64,000 nt of DNA. Origin: Telluria aromaticivorans. GTDB taxonomy: Bacteria > Pseudomonadota > Gammaproteobacteria > Burkholderiales > Burkholderiaceae_D. Below are positions 1-8,792 of the stretch, one piece after another. A program made the position numbers and the translations under genes. Each line of letters begins with the position of its first letter. Within the stretch, counting starts at the first letter, position 1. Below the pieces are notes generated by a model. That model saw nothing but the letters and a program-made list of their open reading frames with translations. It did not search any database and was not told the origin of the DNA. Where the stretch lies: assembly GCF_013003915.1 (NCBI RefSeq), contig NZ_JABAIV010000005.1, positions 256,990 through 320,989 on the forward strand. The letters are read 5' to 3'.

Positions 1-24
1 GGATTCCACCACCGAAGCATGAAC

Positions 25-130
25 CGTCGTTCCCGCGCAGGCGGGAACCCAATTTCGATGCGTATCCTGTAGCGTTCGACGCTAGTGGCGGCGCGAACAA
101 ACTTGGGTTCCCGCCTTCGCGGGAACGACG
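25..130. repeat. Inverted-repeat element, family B (REP-like)
   Basis: A 28-base arm at 25-52 (CGTCGTTCCCGC...GGGAACCCAA) is repeated in inverted orientation at 103-130 with one mismatch; each arm is itself a hairpin around GTTCCCGC/GCGGGAAC. About 50 bases separate the arms. Related units occur near 42056-42086 and 59629-59743. No coding sequence is seen here. Similar GTTCCCGC-type palindromes are common intergenic repeats in proteobacteria. Confidence 0.75.
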
Positions 131-212
131 TTTTACTTTATAACGTAGGTTGCCTGTGGCGTTCGACGCCGTGGGCCCGGCGATAGACACATCGTCACAT
201 CAGGAGACAAAG

Positions 213-2003
213 TTGAGCTACCAAGCCCCGCTGAAAGACATGCAGTTCGTGCTGAACGAACTGGCCAACCTGGCCGAGATCAACCAGCTTCCCGGCTGCG
301 AAGACGCGACCGAAGATACCGTCAGCGCCGTGCTCGAAGAGAGCGCGAAGTTCTGCGGCGAAGTCATCGCGCCGCTGAACCACGCGGGCGACAAGGAGCC
401 GAGCTCCTGGAAAGACGGCAGCGTCACCACCTCGAAGGGCTTCAAGGAAGCCTTCCGCGCCTTTGGTGAAGGCGGCTGGCAGGGTATCCAGCACCCGAGC
501 GAATTCGGCGGCCAGGGCCTGCCGAAGCTGGTGGCCACGCCATGCATCGAGATGCTGCACGCCGCGAACCTGTCGTTCGCGCTGGCCCCGCTGCTGACCG
601 ACGGCGCCATCGAAGCGCTGCTGACCGCAGGCACGGATGAACAAAAGGCGCTGTTCCTCGAGCCGCTCATCAGCGGCAAGTGGACCGGCACCATGAACCT
701 GACCGAGCCGCAGGCCGGTTCCGACCTGGCCGCCGTGCGCACCCGCGCCGAGCCGCAGGGCGACGGCACCTTCAAGGTCTTCGGCACCAAGATCTTCATC
801 ACCTACGGTGAGCACGACATGGCGGAGAACATCATCCACCTCGTGCTGGCGCGCACCCCGGATGCACCGGCGGGCGTGAAGGGCATCTCGCTGTTCATCG
901 TGCCGAAATTCCTGGTCAACGCCGACGGCTCGCTGGGCGCGCGCAACGACGCGCACTGCGTCTCGATCGAGCACAAGCTGGGCATCAAGGCCTCGCCAAC
1001 GGCGGTGCTGCAGTTCGGCGACGGTGGCGGCGCCATCGGCACCCTGGTGGGCGAAGAGAACCGCGGCCTCGAATACATGTTCATCATGATGAACGCGGCC
1101 CGCTTCGGCGTCGGCATGCAGGGCGTCGGCCTGGCCGATCGCGCCTACCAGCAGGCGGTGGCGTTCGCGAAAGACCGCGTGCAGTCGCGCGAAGTGGCTG
1201 GCTCGCCTGGCCCGGTGGCGATCATCAACCACCCGGACGTGCGCCGCATGCTGATGTCGATGCGCTCGCAGACGGAAGCCGCGCGCGCGCTTGCCTATGT
1301 CGGCGCGGCTTACTCGGACATCGCCCACAGCCACGCGGATGAAGCGACCCGGAAAGCAAACCTCGCCGTCTATGAATACCTGGTCCCGATCATCAAGGGC
1401 TGGTCGACCGAGATGAGCGAGAACGTCGCACGCGACGGCGTGCAGGTACATGGCGGCATGGGCTTCATCGAAGAAACCGGCGCCGCCCAGCACTACCGCG
1501 ACGCCAAGATCCTGACCATCTACGAAGGCACCACCGCGATCCAGGCCAACGACCTGGTCGGCCGCAAGACCGTGCGTGATGGTGGCGCCGTCGCCAAAGG
1601 TTTGATCGCACAGGTGCGTGCGGTCGAGGCGCAGCTCGGTGAAGTGCAGGGCGACGAGTTCGCAGCGATCCGCCGCCAGCTCGCGCTGGGCAGCAGCGCG
1701 CTGGAAGAAGTGGTCGACTACATGGTGGCGAACGTTAAATCGGACGTGCGCGGCGTGTTCGCCGGCAGCGTGACCTACCTGAAGCTGGCCGGCATCGTGC
1801 TGGGCGGCTGGCAGATGGCGCGTGCTGCGTTGGTAGCATCGAAGAAGCTGGAAGCGGGCGAGGGCGATGCCTCTTTCCTGCGCGCGAAGATCGCCACTGC
1901 GCGCTTCTTTGCCGACCACGTGCTGTCGACGGCCCCTGGCCTGCGTACCGCGATCGTGGAAGGCGCGCCTGGCGTGCTGGCGCTGGAGGCCGAGCAGTTC
2001 TAA
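213..2003 (+). CDS. Acyl-CoA dehydrogenase (long form with C-terminal extension)
   Basis: FAD-dependent acyl-CoA dehydrogenase of about 596 residues, which would oxidise an acyl-CoA thioester at C2-C3 in fatty acid degradation, passing electrons to ETF. The flavin-binding motif TEPQAGSD lies near residue 163 and the C-terminal signature with YEGTTAIQ near 436, whose Glu is the expected catalytic base. The C-terminal 130 residues match the extension of the 590-600 residue class. I place the start at TTG 213 because AGGAG at 202-206 lies at ideal distance and the protein then begins with the family's usual SYQAPLKDM; an upstream ATG at 150 would add 21 residues with no matching N-terminus. Substrate length is not predictable. 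Confidence 0.93.
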   Translation: MSYQAPLKDMQFVLNELANLAEINQLPGCEDATEDTVSAVLEESAKFCGEVIAPLNHAGDKEPSSWKDGSVTTSKGFKEAFRAFGEGGWQGIQHPSEFGGQGLPKLVATPCIEMLHAANLSFALAPLLTDGAIEALLTAGTDEQKALFLEPLISGKWTGTMNLTEPQAGSDLAAVRTRAEPQGDGTFKVFGTKIFITYGEHDMAENIIHLVLARTPDAPAGVKGISLFIVPKFLVNADGSLGARNDAHCVSIEHKLGIKASPTAVLQFGDGGGAIGTLVGEENRGLEYMFIMMNAARFGVGMQGVGLADRAYQQAVAFAKDRVQSREVAGSPGPVAIINHPDVRRMLMSMRSQTEAARALAYVGAAYSDIAHSHADEATRKANLAVYEYLVPIIKGWSTEMSENVARDGVQVHGGMGFIEETGAAQHYRDAKILTIYEGTTAIQANDLVGRKTVRDGGAVAKGLIAQVRAVEAQLGEVQGDEFAAIRRQLALGSSALEEVVDYMVANVKSDVRGVFAGSVTYLKLAGIVLGGWQMARAALVASKKLEAGEGDASFLRAKIATARFFADHVLSTAPGLRTAIVEGAPGVLALEAEQF

Positions 2004-2010
2004 GTAGTTG

Positions 2011-2149
2011 GTAGGGTGGACGGCTTTGCCGTCCGCGCGTTCAAGCAGCGGTAGCACGGCCACGCCGCGGCTTTTTCACGCTAACTATCACCGCGTGGGC
2101 GTTTGTAATTCCGGGCATTGCCCGAAATTACCCCGCCCACCCTACAAAA
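2011..2149. repeat. Dispersed palindromic repeat, family A, locus 1
   Basis: Two units face each other: GTAGGGTGGAC... at the left (with a GACGGC-TTT-GCCGTC hairpin) and ...CCCGCCCACCCTAC at the right, with the inner sequence GATAGTTAGC/GCTAACTATC shared with the locus at 6430. This is a BIME-like arrangement lying between convergent gene ends. Confidence 0.8.
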
Positions 2150-2153
2150 CCAA

Positions 2154-2567
2154 TCAACCGTAGGCGCCGCCGGTGTAGAGCAGATCGAACACCCGCGCAA
2201 TCATCCCGATCAGTGCAATCGCGCCGATACCCACGGTCAGCACCAGCAGCAGGGCCAGCATCCAGTTCGAGCGCGATGCTTTGCCGCTGTCTTTGTTGTG
2301 CTGCGCATCCCAGGCCTCGTCCGGCGTGAGCCCGATGACCAGTGCCTCGACGAAGCCCACCACATAGGACAGCAGGATCGGCAGCACGACATAGAACGGA
2401 TGCGGATGCACCGCGCCCCACAGGATGCCGGTGACGGGCAGGCTGCACAGGTGTAGCAGGCCAAGCCGGTCGACCGGCCCCTTGATGTAGAAGCGGTGGA
2501 CGCCGAATCCGCCCAGCAGCAGGGCGAGGAGGGTAGCGATGGTTTTGTTCTTGTGCCGGACAGCCAT
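2154..2567 (-). CDS. TM2 domain-containing membrane protein
   Basis: A 137-residue membrane protein. The N-terminus carries a TM2 domain: a basic start (AVRHKNK), a hydrophobic helix, then GGFGVHRFYIKG, the family's conserved glycine-rich turn between two helices. Additional hydrophobic segments lie near residues 60-80 and 105-125. The start at 2567 is chosen because the TM2 domain begins right there; an upstream in-frame ATG at 2669 adds 34 unrelated residues overlapping the divergent ATPase. Function of bacterial TM2 proteins is unknown. It is transcribed away from the ATPase gene with a 94-base divergent gap. Confidence 0.8.
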   Translation of the reverse strand: MAVRHKNKTIATLLALLLGGFGVHRFYIKGPVDRLGLLHLCSLPVTGILWGAVHPHPFYVVLPILLSYVVGFVEALVIGLTPDEAWDAQHNKDSGKASRSNWMLALLLVLTVGIGAIALIGMIARVFDLLYTGGAYG

Positions 2568-2661
2568 GAGCGTTGCCAAAAGTTCAGGAAGCCACGAGTA
2601 TGGTGCAAAATGGCAAGGAAGGCACGCGTCTCCTGCGGCCGCTACCCAGGATCGCTCCACG

Positions 2662-3393
2662 ATGATCAAATCGCGTCCCTACCTGTCGAAAATCCAGCTC
2701 AAGGCATCGGCCCCGGTCGGGTCGCAGGATTTTCCCTTCAGCCTGCCAGCGGTGCGTGCGCTGGAGCGCCTGGTGCTGCATCCGAACGTCACCTTCCTGG
2801 TCGGTGAAAACGGTTCCGGCAAGTCCACGCTGCTCGAAGCCATCGCCGTCGGCATGGGTTTCAACGCGGAAGGCGGCAGCCAGAATTTCAACTTCGCCAC
2901 CCGCGCATCGCATTCGAGCCTGCACGAGCACCTGCGGTTGGTGCGCAGCATCGAGCGCCCGCGCGACGGCTTCTTCCTGCGCGCCGAGAGCTTCTATAAC
3001 GTCGCCAGCGAGATCGAGCGCCTGGCTGTGGGGCAGGCCTATGGCGGCAAGTCCCTGCACGACCAGTCCCACGGCGAGGCCTTCCTGAGCCTGTTCATGA
3101 GCCGCTTCGGGCGGGACAGCTTCTACGTGCTGGACGAGCCGGAGGCGGCCTTGTCGCCGCAGCGCCAGCTCGCCCTGCTCAGCCGGCTGCACGACCTGGT
3201 CGAAGAGCATAGCCAGTTCGTCATCGCCACCCATTCGCCGATCCTGATGGCCTATCCGAACGCCATCATCTACGAATGCGGCGAGCACGGCATCCGACCG
3301 GTCGCCTACGAAGAAACGGAACACTACCGCGTGACCCGCGATTTCCTCGCCAACCCGGCGCGCATGCTCAAGATCCTGATGGGGCAATCCTAG
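2662..3393 (+). CDS. AAA/ABC-type ATPase, COG3910-like
   Basis: Soluble 243-residue ATP-binding protein. Walker A GENGSGKST is at about residue 48, an ABC-signature-like SHGEAF at about 136, Walker B FYVLDEPEA at about 154 and an H-loop IATHSP at about 188. The arrangement fits the stand-alone predicted ATPases related to SMC/RecF heads, not a transporter subunit: no membrane partner is adjacent. The start at ATG 2662 removes 41 residues that overlap the divergent TM2 gene and look non-coding. Biological role is unknown. Confidence 0.85.
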   Translation: MIKSRPYLSKIQLKASAPVGSQDFPFSLPAVRALERLVLHPNVTFLVGENGSGKSTLLEAIAVGMGFNAEGGSQNFNFATRASHSSLHEHLRLVRSIERPRDGFFLRAESFYNVASEIERLAVGQAYGGKSLHDQSHGEAFLSLFMSRFGRDSFYVLDEPEAALSPQRQLALLSRLHDLVEEHSQFVIATHSPILMAYPNAIIYECGEHGIRPVAYEETEHYRVTRDFLANPARMLKILMGQS

Positions 3394-3479
3394 GGAAGGG
3401 CGGCAACGATGGCCTTGTGGCGCGAAATCGGCGATAATGCTCAATTCGCCGGGGTTGCGCGCCGGGTTGTCATTAACGC

Positions 3480-3509
3480 TTGCCGCTGTGCGGACATGCG
3501 CGCTATAAT
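3480..3509 (+). promoter_or_regulatory. Sigma70 promoter of the rpsP operon
   Basis: TTGCCG (3480-3485), an 18-base spacer, and a perfect TATAAT (3504-3509) lie 41 bases upstream of the rpsP start codon. Confidence 0.65.
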
Positions 3510-3549
3510 CGTCGGCTTTCTCCGTCCAGTACAACTTTTTGGAATTATT

Positions 3550-3798
3550 ATGGTCGTTATCCGTTTGGCTCGTGGCGGCGCAAAAAAGCGCCCGTTCTAC
3601 AACATCGTTGCAACCGATTCGCGTAACCGTCGCGATGGCCGTTTCATCGAGCGCATCGGTTTCTACAACCCGATGGCATCGGGCGCTGAAGTCGGCCTGC
3701 GTATCGCAGCTGACCGCCTGGCTCACTGGCAAGGCGTTGGCGCACAACTGTCGCCAACCGTTGCCCGCCTGGTCGCAAACCAGCAGCCTGCAGCCTAA
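3550..3798 (+). CDS. rpsP: 30S ribosomal protein bS16
   Basis: An 82-residue small-subunit ribosomal protein that binds 16S rRNA early in assembly. The N-terminus [19 protein letters not shown] and the segment [11 protein letters not shown] are diagnostic. An in-frame ATG far upstream (3409) would add 47 residues across the promoter and is not used. First gene of rpsP-rimM-trmD-rplS, with 16 bases to rimM. Confidence 0.98.
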   Translation: MVVIRLARGGAKKRPFYNIVATDSRNRRDGRFIERIGFYNPMASGAEVGLRIAADRLAHWQGVGAQLSPTVARLVANQQPAA

Positions 3799-3814
3799 GT
3801 AAGGTTTTACCGGT

Positions 3815-4372
3815 TTGATCGATTCAGCAGCAGCCGGGGTGGAAACCCCCGACGACCTGGTCCAGGTTGGCTATGTGTCTGGTGCGTTTGGAATCGTGGG
3901 TGGACTTCGCGTTACCCCGTTCTCCACCGACGCAGACGCGCTGCTGAATATCAAGACCTGGTGGATCGACAAGCCGGCACTGCATTCCGTGAAGCCACGG
4001 AATGCGAAGATGCATGGTGGCGACGTGGTCGTCACCCTGGTCGGCTTGCGCGACCGAAATGATGCCGAAGCACTCAAGGGTGCGGCGGTGTTGGTATCGC
4101 GTAAAGAATTCCCGCAGCTCGAAGAAGACGAGTATTACTGGTCCGACCTGATCGGCCTGGATGTGGTCAACCTCGAAGGCGAAGCCCTCGGCAAGGTGAC
4201 TGACATGATGCACAATGGCGCGCAATCGATTCTTCGAATTGCACCGGTCGTGAATCCTGAAGCGCCCGATGCGAAAGCGTCCGAGCGCCTTGTGCCGTTT
4301 GTGGACCAGTTCGTGAAGACCGTTGACTTAGGCAGAAAACTGATTACCGTGGACTGGGGTCTGGATTATTGA
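3815..4372 (+). CDS. rimM: Ribosome maturation factor RimM
   Basis: A 185-residue assembly factor for the 30S subunit head; it binds ribosomal protein S19. The N-terminal RimM domain contains [16 protein letters not shown] (about residue 17), and the C-terminal PRC barrel begins near [12 protein letters not shown] (about 106). The start is TTG 3815, preceded by TAAGTAAGG; no ATG gives a complete N-terminus. It ends four bases past a TTG in the trmD frame, so the two genes are tightly packed. Confidence 0.96.
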   Translation: MIDSAAAGVETPDDLVQVGYVSGAFGIVGGLRVTPFSTDADALLNIKTWWIDKPALHSVKPRNAKMHGGDVVVTLVGLRDRNDAEALKGAAVLVSRKEFPQLEEDEYYWSDLIGLDVVNLEGEALGKVTDMMHNGAQSILRIAPVVNPEAPDAKASERLVPFVDQFVKTVDLGRKLITVDWGLDY

Positions 4373-4398
4373 CCCGTCCCATGCGAAGCGAGGTCCCG

Positions 4399-5160
4399 AT
4401 GCAGTTTGACGTCGTGAGCTTGTTTCCAGAAATGTTTGCCGCATTGACGCAGTCGGGTGTGACCCGGCGCGGCATCGAGCAGCAGCGCTGGGGCCTGACG
4501 CTCTGGAATCCTCGCGATTTCACGCAGGACCGCCACCGCACCGTGGATGACCGCCCCTATGGTGGCGGCCCCGGGATGGTGATGCTGGCAAAACCGCTCG
4601 AAGCCGCGATCGCTGCCGCCAAGCAGCGTCAGGTCGATCTCGGCTTGAGCGCGCCGCGCGTGGTGTTCATGTCGCCGCAGGGCAAACCGCTGACGCATGA
4701 GCGCGTGATGGCGCTGAAGGACGAGCCGGGACTGGTCGTGCTGTGCGGACGCTACGAAGGGGTGGACCAGCGTTTGCTGGACCGCTGCGTCGACGAGGAA
4801 ATTTCGCTCGGCGACTTCGTGCTGTCGGGCGGCGAATTGCCGGCGATGGCGCTGATGGATGCAGTGGTGCGGCAATTGCCTGGCGTGCTGGGTGACGATG
4901 CCTCGGCGGTCGAAGACAGCTTCGTCAACGGCCTGCTCGATTCGCCGCATTACACGCGCCCGGAAGTCCATGAGGGCGAACCGGTGCCGCCGGTCCTGAT
5001 GGGCGGCAACCACGCAGAGATCATGAAGTGGCGCCGCCAGCGCATGCTGGAAGAGACTACAAAGAAACGGCCGGAACTCATAGGCAAGGCGCGCGACGCT
5101 GGCCTCTTGAGCAAGCTTGACGAAAAGTTTCTGGCAGGTTTGGAAAAGCCTGCCGAGTAA
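4399..5160 (+). CDS. trmD: tRNA (guanine-N1-)-methyltransferase
   Basis: SPOUT-class enzyme of 253 residues methylating G37 of tRNAs with SAM, which prevents +1 frameshifting. The conserved GGGPGMVM (about residue 55), [11 protein letters not shown] (about 113) and the trefoil-knot loop [11 protein letters not shown] (about 136) are present. The start at ATG 4399 gives the usual N-terminus [12 protein letters not shown] and has GCGAGGT upstream; TTG 4369 and ATG 4381 are less likely. Confidence 0.97.
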   Translation: MQFDVVSLFPEMFAALTQSGVTRRGIEQQRWGLTLWNPRDFTQDRHRTVDDRPYGGGPGMVMLAKPLEAAIAAAKQRQVDLGLSAPRVVFMSPQGKPLTHERVMALKDEPGLVVLCGRYEGVDQRLLDRCVDEEISLGDFVLSGGELPAMALMDAVVRQLPGVLGDDASAVEDSFVNGLLDSPHYTRPEVHEGEPVPPVLMGGNHAEIMKWRRQRMLEETTKKRPELIGKARDAGLLSKLDEKFLAGLEKPAE

Positions 5161-5181
5161 GAATGTACCTTGTGTGCATGT

Positions 5182-5202
5182 AATGCGGGCATCTTGCCCG
5201 CA
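5182..5202. repeat. Short perfect hairpin between trmD and rplS
   Basis: TGCGGGCA-TCT-TGCCCGCA forms an 8-bp stem with a three-base loop, 23 bases after the trmD stop. There is no T-run, so it is not a classical terminator; it may be an RNA processing or stability element, or a fragment of the family A repeats. Confidence 0.5.
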
Positions 5203-5277
5203 CGTTCAACCCCATCCTCTACCGGGCGTCGCAGTTCTACAGTACGCGCCAGCATGATGGTTAATGGAGTCATAAAA

Positions 5278-5664
5278 ATGAATCTGATTCAGCAACTCGA
5301 GCAAGAAGAGATCGCGCGCCTCGGCCGCAGCATCCCTGATTTCGCACCAGGCGACACCGTTGTCGTCAGCGTCAACGTCGTCGAAGGCAACCGCAAGCGC
5401 GCCCAGGCATACGAAGGCGTCGTCATTTCGCGTCGTAACCGTGGCCTGAACTCGAACTTTATCGTTCGCAAGATCTCGTCGGGCGAAGGCGTCGAGCGTA
5501 CGTTCCAACTGTATTCGCCGCTGATCGCTTCGATCGAAGTGAAGCGCCGTGGTGACGTCCGTCGTGCGAAGCTGTACTACCTGCGCGAGCGTTCGGGCAA
5601 GTCGGCACGTATCAAAGAAAAGCTGCCACAGCGCAAAGTCAAAGCTGCACCAGCAGCAGAGTAA
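5278..5664 (+). CDS. rplS: 50S ribosomal protein bL19
   Basis: A 128-residue large-subunit protein at the 30S-50S interface. The N-terminus [14 protein letters not shown], the motif [23 protein letters not shown] and a basic C-terminus rich in Lys/Ala are typical. ATG 5278 has GGAG nine bases upstream; upstream in-frame codons cover the spacer with its hairpin and are rejected. Confidence 0.98.
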   Translation: MNLIQQLEQEEIARLGRSIPDFAPGDTVVVSVNVVEGNRKRAQAYEGVVISRRNRGLNSNFIVRKISSGEGVERTFQLYSPLIASIEVKRRGDVRRAKLYYLRERSGKSARIKEKLPQRKVKAAPAAE

Positions 5665-5681
5665 TAGCGTCTGTGTTCAGG

Positions 5682-5709
5682 AAAAGGCATCCGCAAGGAT
5701 GCCTTTTTT
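5682..5709 (+). terminator. Rho-independent terminator of the rpsP-rplS operon
   Basis: AAAAGGCATCC-GCAA-GGATGCC followed by six T: a 7-bp GC-containing stem and U-tract, 18 bases after the rplS stop. Confidence 0.9.
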
Positions 5710-5733
5710 CGTTTCAAGCTGGAGGAATGCGAT

Positions 5734-6402
5734 TTGATCAAGCCCCTGTTCGATCCGATGGCGATGCTGGTTGACGGCGTCGCGGGCGAAGCCGCGCTCC
5801 TGCCCGGGCAGTTGAGTGCCGAGGCGGTGCGTGCACGTTTTGCCCGCACGCTGCCCTGGGACCCGGAAGCGTCGGACGAAGCCCTGCTGGCGCCACCCCT
5901 GCGCCTGCGCCGCGCCGCCGTGCTGGTGCCGCTGGTCGAACGTCCCGAAGGGCTGACCGTGCTGCTGACCAAGCGCACCGACCATTTGTCGAGCCATGCC
6001 GGCCAGGTCAGCTTCCCCGGCGGCCGCGCCGAAGAGCTCGATTCGTCGCCGATCGAGACCGCGCTGCGCGAAACCGAAGAGGAAATCGGCCTGCACCGCC
6101 GCCACATCGAGATCGTCGGCGTGCTGCCGGATCACGTGACCATCAGCGCCTACCGGGTCACGCCGGTAGTGGCGCTGGTGACGCCGCCATTCGAGCTCAA
6201 TGCCGACCCCAATGAAGTGGCCGAGATCTTCGAGGTGCCGCTGGGCTTCCTGATGGCCGGCGCGCACCATGAGCGGCGCTCGGTGGAGTTGCCGGAAGGG
6301 GCGGGCAGGCGCACGTTCTATGCGATGCCGTATGAGGAGTATTTTATTTGGGGGGCGACGGCGGCGATGTTACGGAATTTGTTTCACTTCCTCAGGGCTT
6401 GA
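5734..6402 (+). CDS. CoA pyrophosphatase, Nudix family (NudL-like)
   Basis: A 222-residue Nudix hydrolase expected to cleave CoA into phosphopantetheine and 3',5'-ADP. The Nudix box starts at GGRAEE (about residue 91) and continues through RETEEEIG, and the UPF0035/CoA motif region SSHAGQVSFPGG precedes it. The start is TTG 5734 with GGAGG at 5721; a nearby ATG at 5727 is out of frame. It follows rplS with its own ribosome binding site after the terminator, the order commonly seen in Burkholderiales. Confidence 0.88.
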   Translation: MIKPLFDPMAMLVDGVAGEAALLPGQLSAEAVRARFARTLPWDPEASDEALLAPPLRLRRAAVLVPLVERPEGLTVLLTKRTDHLSSHAGQVSFPGGRAEELDSSPIETALRETEEEIGLHRRHIEIVGVLPDHVTISAYRVTPVVALVTPPFELNADPNEVAEIFEVPLGFLMAGAHHERRSVELPEGAGRRTFYAMPYEEYFIWGATAAMLRNLFHFLRA

Positions 6403-6429
6403 TCGCGACGGTTTGAATTGCCACGCACC

Positions 6430-6541
6430 GTAGGGTGGGCAGGTTTCCTGCCCACGCGGTGATAGTTAACGGTTGAGCAATCGTGTCGGCAGATCTTGCG
6501 ATGATTGACCGCGTGGGCGGGAGACCCGCCCACCCTACAAA
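6430..6541. repeat. Dispersed palindromic repeat, family A, locus 2
   Basis: GTAGGGTGGGCAGG-TTT-CCTGCCCACGCGG at the left and the inverted unit CCGCGTGGGCGGG-AGA-CCCGCCCACCCTAC at the right, with GATAGTTAACGG between. This is the clearest copy of the paired-unit structure. It follows the CoA pyrophosphatase stop. Confidence 0.85.
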
Positions 6542-6659
6542 AGCCCTAGAACCTGGCTCCGCGACTGAAGCTTTATTCCACCCCCGAATTTGATTCCGGC
6601 CCACTTCTCCGCTATCGTAGCGGCAGCACAGTATTGCCAGAACAAAAAAGGATTCCTGA

Positions 6660-7619
6660 ATGACATTTTTCTCCATCCTCGTCGCGCTGATCATCGAGCA
6701 GCTCAAGCCGCTGCGCGCCGACAACCAGGTCTACGGCAGCATCAAGGGCTTCGCGATGCGCATCGAGGGCTGGTTCAACGCGGGCGAGCAGAAGAATGGC
6801 CGCATGGGCTGGATCCTGATGATGCTGGCGCTGATGCTGCCGACCTGGCTGGTTTACTGGGTCTTCATGTACTACAACCTGGTGCTGCTGGCTTTTGCAT
6901 GGAATGTCCTGATCGTCTACCTGACCCTGGGTTTCCGCCATTACAGCCATTATTTCACCTCGATCCAGCTGGCCCTGAACACGGGCGATGAAGCCACCGC
7001 GCGCCAGTTGCTGGCGGAATGGACCCGCACGGATACGGTCGGGATGGACGCCACCGAAATTACCCGGGTGGCCGTCGAAAAGGCCCTGGTGACCACCCAC
7101 CGCAACGTATTCGGCGTATTCTTCTGGTTCCTGATGCCGCTCGGGCCGGCGGGCGCGGTGATGTACCGCGTCTCCGAATACCTGGCGCGCGCCTGGAACG
7201 AACCTGACCACATGCGCAACGAAGCCTTCGGCCAGTTTGCCGCCAGGGCCTTCTACTGGATCGACTGGATGCCGGTGCGCCTGACGGCGGTGGCCTTTGC
7301 CGTGGTCGGCAATTTCGAGGATGCGATCTATGCCTGGCGCAATTTCGCCGGCCGCTGGGCCGACGAATCGCGCGGCATCATCCTGGCGGCGGGCGGGGGC
7401 GCGATGGGCGTGCGCCTGGGAACGCCGAACGAGAACGCGCCGCAGTTGCTGCCGCCGGACGCCGCAACCGTGGACCTGGGCGACAGCGAATCCGACATGC
7501 TGCCGGGCGAGGAGCCGAACCTGCGCTCGATGCAGAGCACGGTCGGGCTGGTGTGGCGGGCGCTGGTTTTGTGGATGATCCTGCTGCTCCTGCTGTCGAG
7601 CGTGGTGTGGCTCGGTTGA
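6660..7619 (+). CDS. CobD/CbiB-like membrane protein
   Basis: A 319-residue integral membrane protein resembling the CobD/CbiB family (adenosylcobinamide-phosphate synthase) and AmpE. Hydrophobic segments include residues 52-95 (two helices), one near 160-180 and a C-terminal helix at 297-317. No cobalamin genes are nearby, and in Burkholderiales such proteins sit after rplS regardless of cobalamin synthesis, so the enzymatic role is uncertain. The soluble part near residues 95-150 faces one side. The start has GGA upstream at 6650. Confidence 0.75.
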   Translation: MTFFSILVALIIEQLKPLRADNQVYGSIKGFAMRIEGWFNAGEQKNGRMGWILMMLALMLPTWLVYWVFMYYNLVLLAFAWNVLIVYLTLGFRHYSHYFTSIQLALNTGDEATARQLLAEWTRTDTVGMDATEITRVAVEKALVTTHRNVFGVFFWFLMPLGPAGAVMYRVSEYLARAWNEPDHMRNEAFGQFAARAFYWIDWMPVRLTAVAFAVVGNFEDAIYAWRNFAGRWADESRGIILAAGGGAMGVRLGTPNENAPQLLPPDAATVDLGDSESDMLPGEEPNLRSMQSTVGLVWRALVLWMILLLLLSSVVWLG

Positions 7620-7661
7620 TCCATAAGTGCTCACTGCCTCGTCCGTGAGTCTTCTATAAGA

Positions 7662-7667
7662 TATAAT
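7662..7667 (+). promoter_or_regulatory. Candidate -10 element for the DUF3579 gene
   Basis: A perfect TATAAT lies 55 bases before the DUF3579 start; no good -35 hexamer is visible at 16-18 bases upstream. Confidence 0.4.
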
Positions 7668-7722
7668 ACTGCGCTGAAGTTGTTCTCATCCACGCAGTAT
7701 TCTTGTTTCAGCAAGCAGCACT

Positions 7723-8073
7723 ATGGCCGAGTTACCGCAAACCGCGGATAAGGGACTCAAGGACGAGTTTTTTATCCTGGGCATTACGAGCAACGGCAGG
7801 CAGTTCCGACCCAGCGACTGGGCCGAGCGCCTGTGCGGGGTCATGTCGTGCTTTGCGCCCGGCGCGGCCAACCGCAACGCCCACCTGCAATTTTCCCCCT
7901 GGGTCCACCCGACCATCGTCAACGGCGTCAAGGCCGTGGTCGTCAGCCGCGAGCTGCAGAAGGTCGAGCCGCTGGCCTATCACTTCGTGCTGAATTTTGC
8001 CAAGGACAATGATTTGCAGGTAGCCGATGCCTGCTTCGTGCCGCCGCCGGGCGAAAAGACGCCGGGCGCATAG
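7723..8073 (+). CDS. DUF3579 domain protein
   Basis: A 116-residue soluble protein recognised as DUF3579, a small family of betaproteobacteria without a known function. It has no signal peptide or membrane segment. The segment FFILGITSNGRQFRPSDWAERL near residue 16 is the best conserved part; the proline-rich C-terminus (PPPGEKTPGA) looks disordered. It appears to be a single-gene unit: candidate -10 upstream and a strong terminator downstream. Confidence 0.75.
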   Translation: MAELPQTADKGLKDEFFILGITSNGRQFRPSDWAERLCGVMSCFAPGAANRNAHLQFSPWVHPTIVNGVKAVVVSRELQKVEPLAYHFVLNFAKDNDLQVADACFVPPPGEKTPGA

Positions 8074-8101
8074 ATCGGCCGATTCGCCTTCCGGATTCCA
8101 G

Positions 8102-8140
8102 AACTGGCGCTATGATGAATTCATGGCGCCAGTTTTTTTT
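8102..8140 (+). terminator. Rho-independent terminator after the DUF3579 gene
   Basis: AACTGGCGC at 8102-8110 pairs with GCGCCAGTT at 8126-8134, followed by eight T. The loop contains ATGAATTCAT, itself a perfect palindrome. Confidence 0.9.
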
Positions 8141-8176
8141 GCGCCGCAACTCTGGCGCAAGGCAGGGGAGAGCATC

Positions 8177-8626
8177 ATGCACATTGGCGAAATCTGCACC
8201 AACCAGGCCACCCATTGCGCCCGCGACGAAACCGTTCAGGGAGCGGCGCTGATGATGCGCCGCCACCATGTGGGCGACGTGGTCGTGGTCGACCAGTCTG
8301 ATGGCGTCAGCATCCCGGTCGGCATTCTGACCGACCGCGACATCGTGGTGTCCGTCATCGCGCCCGGGCTCGATCCCACCAGCCTGCTCGTCGGCGACAT
8401 CATGACCGACGACCTCCTGACCGCGCGCGAGACCGACGACGTCTACGAGACCATCGAGCGCATGCGCCTGCGCGGCATCCGGCGCGTGCCCGTCATCGAC
8501 GCCGGCGGCAGCCTGTCCGGTATCGTCAGCGCGGACGACCTGCTCGAATTCCTGGCCGAGGAGATGGGAGAATTGTCCCGTATTAGCCCATACCAACAAG
8601 CGCACGAACGCCGGGCCCGCCAGTAG
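8177..8626 (+). CDS. CBS domain-pair protein
   Basis: A 149-residue protein made of two CBS motifs (about residues 8-62 and 78-132), including GILTDRDIVV in the first and GIRRVPVID...GIVSADDLLEFLAEEM in the second. Such stand-alone Bateman modules bind adenine nucleotides; here no partner domain is attached. The start at ATG 8177 has GGGGAG at 8164-8169; in-frame upstream codons would run back through the terminator at 8102-8140. Confidence 0.85.
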   Translation: MHIGEICTNQATHCARDETVQGAALMMRRHHVGDVVVVDQSDGVSIPVGILTDRDIVVSVIAPGLDPTSLLVGDIMTDDLLTARETDDVYETIERMRLRGIRRVPVIDAGGSLSGIVSADDLLEFLAEEMGELSRISPYQQAHERRARQ

Positions 8627-8635
8627 CGTTTTTGG

Positions 8636-8730
8636 TCGATCGCGACCCGGTCGATCGCGACCCGGTCTGGCGCGACCCGGTCTGGCGCGACCCGGTCTGG
8701 CGCGACCCGGTCTGGCGCGACCCGGTCTGC
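8636..8730. repeat. 15-bp tandem repeat (six copies of CGCGACCCGG core)
   Basis: CGCGACCCGG starts at 8641, 8656, 8671, 8686, 8701 and 8716, exactly every 15 bases, joined by TCGAT (first) or TCTGG (later copies). It fills the gap between the CBS gene and the M16 peptidase gene, about 60 bases before the latter's start. No coding role is supported although one minus frame stays open because 15 is a multiple of three. Confidence 0.95.
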
Positions 8731-8792
8731 TACCATCCTGCATGTTCAAAAACATGCGGGACGGCAGTGTCCTGCCAACATGACAGGACACC

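Noticed and set aside
8636..8730. CRISPR array at the 15-bp repeats
   Set aside because: The repeat unit is 15 bases with five-base joins; there are no 30-base unique spacers and no cas genes.
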